A stretch of DNA of 9,000 bases. Origin: Wenzhouxiangella sp. GTDB lineage: Bacteria; Pseudomonadota; Gammaproteobacteria; Xanthomonadales; Wenzhouxiangellaceae. Below the pieces are notes generated by a model, which saw only the letters and a program-made list of their open reading frames with translations, was not told the origin of the DNA and did no database searches. Positions 6,101-9,000 of the stretch are shown in pieces. Location: positions 1-9,000 of the forward strand of contig SKQI01000067.1 in NCBI GenBank assembly GCA_007119095.1, given 5' to 3'. How positions within the stretch are numbered: the first letter of the stretch is position 1; the number at the start of each line of letters is the position of its first letter. The translations under genes were made by a program, and so were the position numbers.

Positions 6101-6757
6101 TCAACGCTTGCGGTGCCTCAGCACTTCGCGTTCGATGAAATCACGGTTCATCAGTATCCATGTAGCCACCGGAATGACCGCTGGAAACATCAGATACCCC
6201 AACTGATAACACAAGGCTATGACGTTCAGAGAAATGCCCTGCTCTCGAACCGCCGCCCCGACTTCCGGACCGAACAAAAACGCCAGGTCGCGCCAGGCCT
6301 CCCAGAAACTGCCCCAGGCGGCAACCACGGTGACAACGGCAAAACCAATCGCCATCTGCAGCAAACGTCGCTTGATCGACAAGGGTGTGGCCATGATCAG
6401 GCCGAACAGCAAGGCCATGCCCCAGGCATAGATCATGGGATTGATCGCCCAGGTCAGCGGCATCATCCGCCCATCTTCGGGATTGCGAACCTGAATCGGG
6501 CTCTGCATTTCAAAGATGAAACCGTCCTGAAAAACCTGGGCGAACAATTCCGGGAAAAGACCGGTCAGCAAGGCCTCGACAATCAGCCGTGTCGGCAGCA
6601 TCAGCAGTGCCGCGGCAAAAAACCACAAAAAGAAGCCCAGCGGCAGGTAAAGCAGCGCCAGCAGGAACATCTCCTTGATGGCACTGGTCTTTTCGCGACG
6701 GGACGCTTCTTCCGGCGCGTCGACTGGGTCTTGCGGCTGCTTCTGATCGTCGCTCAT
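6101..6757 (-). CDS. Multi-pass membrane protein, possibly exosortase H-associated family
   Basis: This 218-residue protein has a hydrophilic, acidic N-terminus (1-28) and then several hydrophobic segments: about 30-54, perhaps 57-74, 106-126, 134-150 and 176-203. It is therefore probably a four- or five-pass inner-membrane protein with a basic C-terminal tail (RHRKR). No catalytic motif is evident. Conserved-looking pieces are YLPLGFFLWF (37-46), INPMIYAWGMALLFGL (105-120), WGSFWEAWRDLAF (148-160) and YQLGYLMFPAVIPVATWILM (184-203). From memory this pattern resembles the small membrane protein found with exosortase H, but no exosortase or sorting-signal protein is visible here, so the function stays open. 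The ATG lies 12 nt after the purL stop. A good Shine-Dalgarno sequence, AAGGA (6766-6770), overlaps that stop region with 8 nt of spacing, so it is probably co-transcribed with purL. An 87-nt gap separates it from gspE. Confidence 0.85.
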   Translation of the reverse strand: MSDDQKQPQDPVDAPEEASRREKTSAIKEMFLLALLYLPLGFFLWFFAAALLMLPTRLIVEALLTGLFPELFAQVFQDGFIFEMQSPIQVRNPEDGRMMPLTWAINPMIYAWGMALLFGLIMATPLSIKRRLLQMAIGFAVVTVVAAWGSFWEAWRDLAFLFGPEVGAAVREQGISLNVIALCYQLGYLMFPAVIPVATWILMNRDFIEREVLRHRKR

Positions 6758-6765
6758 CGCTTAAG

Positions 6766-6770
6766 TCCTT
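6766..6770 (-). promoter_or_regulatory. Ribosome binding site of the membrane protein gene, at the purL stop
   Basis: AAGGA on the minus strand lies 8 nt before the ATG at 6755-6757. Its first base is also the last base of the purL TAA stop (6770-6772). This supports the chosen start and suggests that ribosomes finishing purL help translation of the downstream gene. Confidence 0.6.
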
Positions 6771-9000
6771 TAATCGAGCCAGGCGCGGGCGTTCTGGAAC
6801 AAGCGCATCCAGGGCGACTGATCCCCCCATTCGGCCGGTGCCCAGGAGAAATTGACAGATCGCAGCAAACGTTCGGGATGCGGCATCAGAATGGTAACCC
6901 GGCCATCCTCATTACACAGACCGGTGATACCGAGCGGCGAGCCGTTCGGGTTATCCGGGTAATGCTCGGCAGGATTGCCGTGGCCATCGACATAACGAAC
7001 GCAAACCTGGGCCTGTTCAAAGCCCTGGTCGGCAAACTCAGCCCGCCCCTCGCCGTGCGCGGTAACCACGGGCAGGCGCGAACCGGCCATCCCGGCAAAC
7101 AGCACGGAAGATGACGGAACAATCTCGACCATGCTCAAGCGCGCTTCAAACTGTCGTGAGCGATTGTTGGTGAAGCGCGGCCAGTGGCGAGTGCCGGGGA
7201 TGATTTCTTTCAATGCCGAGAGCATCTGGCAGCCATTGCAAACGCCCAGGGCAAAGCGGCTCTGATCAGCGAAAAAGGCCTGGAATTGCTCGGCCAGCCG
7301 GGCATTGAACAGAATGGAACGCGCCCAGCCCTGACCGGCGCCAAGCACGTCGCCAAAGGAAAAGCCGCCGCACGCTGCCAGGCCGTGAAAATCGCCTAAA
7401 ACCACACGGCCTTCATCAAGATCGCTCATGTGCACATCAACGGCCTCGAAGCCGGCAGCCATGAAGGCGCGCGCCATTTCGCGCTGGCCGTTAACGCCCT
7501 GCTCGCGCAGGATGGCAACCCGCGGCTTCGCCCCGGCATTGAAAGCCGGGGCTCTAGCCATGTCAAAACTGACCGAGGGCACAAGCCCTGGGCGTTGCCA
7601 GTCGCCGAGCGCGGCATGCTCCTCGTCAGCGCATGCCGGGTGATCGCGCAAGCGCTGCATGCGCCAGGAGGTTTCCGACCAGGCCTGGGCGAGATCGCCC
7701 ATGGCACGATTGATGCGCTGCTGGCCAGCGGCGCTGACCACGAAGCGATCGTGGCTACCTGGCCTGCCGACAGGAGTGACGCTCAGCGAACCATCGACGT
7801 CGGCATAACGCCGGCGAACCTCGGCAACATCCGCCGTCGCCACCTGGATCAGCAGCCCGATTTCCTCGCAGGCAAGCCAGCCCAGCAGGTCCTCTCCGGG
7901 CAAGTCCAGCTCCAGGCCGCAGTGACCGGCCAGCGCCATTTCCAGCGCGGCGACCAGCAGGCCGCCGTCGGAGCGATCATGAATGGCGAGCAATTTATCC
8001 TCGGCCAGCAGGCGCTGTGTCGCCTCGAACAGGGCCCGCAGACTGTCCGGCCGATCGACGTCGGGCACCTCACCCAGGTCACGACCCAATACCTGGGCCA
8101 GGGCCGAGCTTCCCAGCCGGCGCGGTCCCAGTTCGATCAGCAGCAGCGTGCTGTCTGCCACTGCTGTAATGAGCATGGGGGTGAGATGCCTGCGCACATC
8201 AGGCACGGGGGCAAAGCCGGACACAATCAGGGATACCGGTGCCAGCATCCGATGTTCATGGCCATCCTCCTCCCAAACTGTCTGCATGGACAGCGAATCT
8301 TTTCCTACCGGTATCGACAGATTGAGCGACTTGCAAAACGCGGATACGGATTCGACCGCCGCACGCAGCGCTGCATCCTGCCCCGGCGCTCCGGCTGCCG
8401 CCATCCAGTTGGCCGACAGCTTGATGCTATCCATCCCGGCCAGCTGCACGCCTGCCAGGTTGGTCAAGACCTCGCCGACCGCAACCCGTGAGGCCGCCGC
8501 AGCGTCATGAATTGCCAGCGGCGTGCGCTCACCCATGGCCATGGCCGTGCCGCTGTCATGTTCGTAGTCAGTCAGGGTGATGGCGCAGTCGGCCACCGGC
8601 ACCTGCCAGGGTCCGACCATCTGATCGCGCACCGACAGGCCACCGACACTGCGATCGCCAATAGTGATGAGAAACTGCTTGCTGGCCACCGTCGGCAGCG
8701 CCAGCAGCAGGTCCAGCGCCTGGTCGGGATCAACCCCATCGAGGCCGCGGTTGGCCACAGGCACAACCAGCGTGTCTGCCTGCCGATGCATGCTGGGCGG
8801 CCGGCCCAGCAAGATCCCCAGATCCATATCGACAACCCGCTGATTGTCCAGCGAGTCAATCAGCACCAGGCGCTGCTCGGCGGTCGCCGCACCAAGATCA
8901 CCGAACGGACAGCGCTCCCGCTCACACAAGGCCGCAAACTGCGCCATGTCAGCCGGTGCGATCGCCATGACGTAACGCTCCTGGGCCTCGTTGCACCAGA
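6770..9000 (-). CDS. purL: Phosphoribosylformylglycinamidine synthase PurL (C-terminal part, cut by window edge)
   Basis: PurL makes FGAM from FGAR, glutamine and ATP in de novo purine biosynthesis, in the cytoplasm. About 742 C-terminal residues are visible of the roughly 1290 typical for the single-chain proteobacterial enzyme. The reading frame is open through the right edge (W-C-N-E-A-Q-E-R-Y-V before the internal Met at 8966-8968), so that Met is not the start. Visible in order: the end of the first synthetase half; the second AIRS-like half, with SKQFLITIGDRSVGGLSVRD, YEHDSGTAMAMGERTPLA and IPVGKDSLSM; and the C-terminal class I glutamine amidotransferase domain. The nucleophilic Cys lies in GVCNGCQ (codon 7238-7240) and the catalytic His and Glu in HPER (codons 6878-6880 and 6872-6874). 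All expected amidotransferase residues are present, and the gene ends in TAA at 6770-6772. This is a housekeeping gene that marks the region as stable chromosome. Confidence 0.98.
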   Translation of the reverse strand, partial: WCNEAQERYVMAIAPADMAQFAALCERERCPFGDLGAATAEQRLVLIDSLDNQRVVDMDLGILLGRPPSMHRQADTLVVPVANRGLDGVDPDQALDLLLALPTVASKQFLITIGDRSVGGLSVRDQMVGPWQVPVADCAITLTDYEHDSGTAMAMGERTPLAIHDAAAASRVAVGEVLTNLAGVQLAGMDSIKLSANWMAAAGAPGQDAALRAAVESVSAFCKSLNLSIPVGKDSLSMQTVWEEDGHEHRMLAPVSLIVSGFAPVPDVRRHLTPMLITAVADSTLLLIELGPRRLGSSALAQVLGRDLGEVPDVDRPDSLRALFEATQRLLAEDKLLAIHDRSDGGLLVAALEMALAGHCGLELDLPGEDLLGWLACEEIGLLIQVATADVAEVRRRYADVDGSLSVTPVGRPGSHDRFVVSAAGQQRINRAMGDLAQAWSETSWRMQRLRDHPACADEEHAALGDWQRPGLVPSVSFDMARAPAFNAGAKPRVAILREQGVNGQREMARAFMAAGFEAVDVHMSDLDEGRVVLGDFHGLAACGGFSFGDVLGAGQGWARSILFNARLAEQFQAFFADQSRFALGVCNGCQMLSALKEIIPGTRHWPRFTNNRSRQFEARLSMVEIVPSSSVLFAGMAGSRLPVVTAHGEGRAEFADQGFEQAQVCVRYVDGHGNPAEHYPDNPNGSPLGITGLCNEDGRVTILMPHPERLLRSVNFSWAPAEWGDQSPWMRLFQNARAWLD

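Noticed and set aside
4724..7114. A 796-codon open frame on the plus strand, antisense to gspE and the membrane protein gene
   Set aside because: It runs opposite to gspE, the membrane protein gene and part of purL, all of which have clear protein features. Its translation is low-complexity, rich in H, Q, G and D with no recognisable domain, as expected from the antisense frame of GC-rich genes.
7430..8491. A 353-codon open frame on the plus strand inside purL
   Set aside because: It is antisense to strongly conserved PurL sequence and shows no motifs or plausible start region of its own.
8966..8968. An in-window ATG as the purL start
   Set aside because: The frame is open upstream with conserved PurL sequence (WCNEAQERYV) to the window edge, and over 500 N-terminal residues would otherwise be missing.

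Overview
The window is one stretch of a bacterial chromosome with all genes on the minus strand, so it reads from right to left. The right-hand third holds the C-terminal part of purL (purine biosynthesis), cut by the window edge. Next comes a small multi-pass membrane protein gene that starts 12 nt after the purL stop. After an 87-nt gap begins a type II secretion (T2SS) cluster in the order gspE, gspF, gspG, gspH, gspI, gspJ, gspK, with the first codons of a probable gspL at the left edge.

The organism looks like a gammaproteobacterium of moderately high GC. The T2SS cluster starts directly with gspE, without gspC and gspD in front. That is the layout of the Xanthomonas xps clusters (E-F-G-H-I-J-K-L-M-N-D) rather than the enterobacterial C-D-E-F order. 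I infer a Xanthomonadales-like or Wenzhouxiangella/Chromatiales-like host, but nothing here fixes the genus.

The gsp genes cover the cytoplasmic motor and the periplasmic pseudopilus of one machine. GspE is the hexameric ATPase and GspF the inner-membrane platform protein. GspG is the major pseudopilin, and GspH, I, J and K are the minor pseudopilins that form the tip. gspH to gspL are joined by stop/start overlaps (TGATG, GTGA, ATGA, ATGA), which points to one translationally coupled mRNA. gspE-gspF are 13 nt apart. gspF-gspG are separated by 46 nt containing a GC-rich hairpin.

The regulatory information lies in the gap upstream of gspE (6014-6100). It carries a perfect CGTGA-N6-TCACG palindrome resembling a CRP/Clp-family operator, a strong imperfect hairpin, and a weak candidate promoter very close to the gspE start. 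Other points of note are a GspE that has lost all four cysteines of the usual zinc-binding motif, and a membrane protein that resembles, from memory only, the exosortase H-associated family. The rest is an ordinary housekeeping and secretion region. I found no RNA genes, mobile elements, CRISPR arrays or clear intrinsic terminators.
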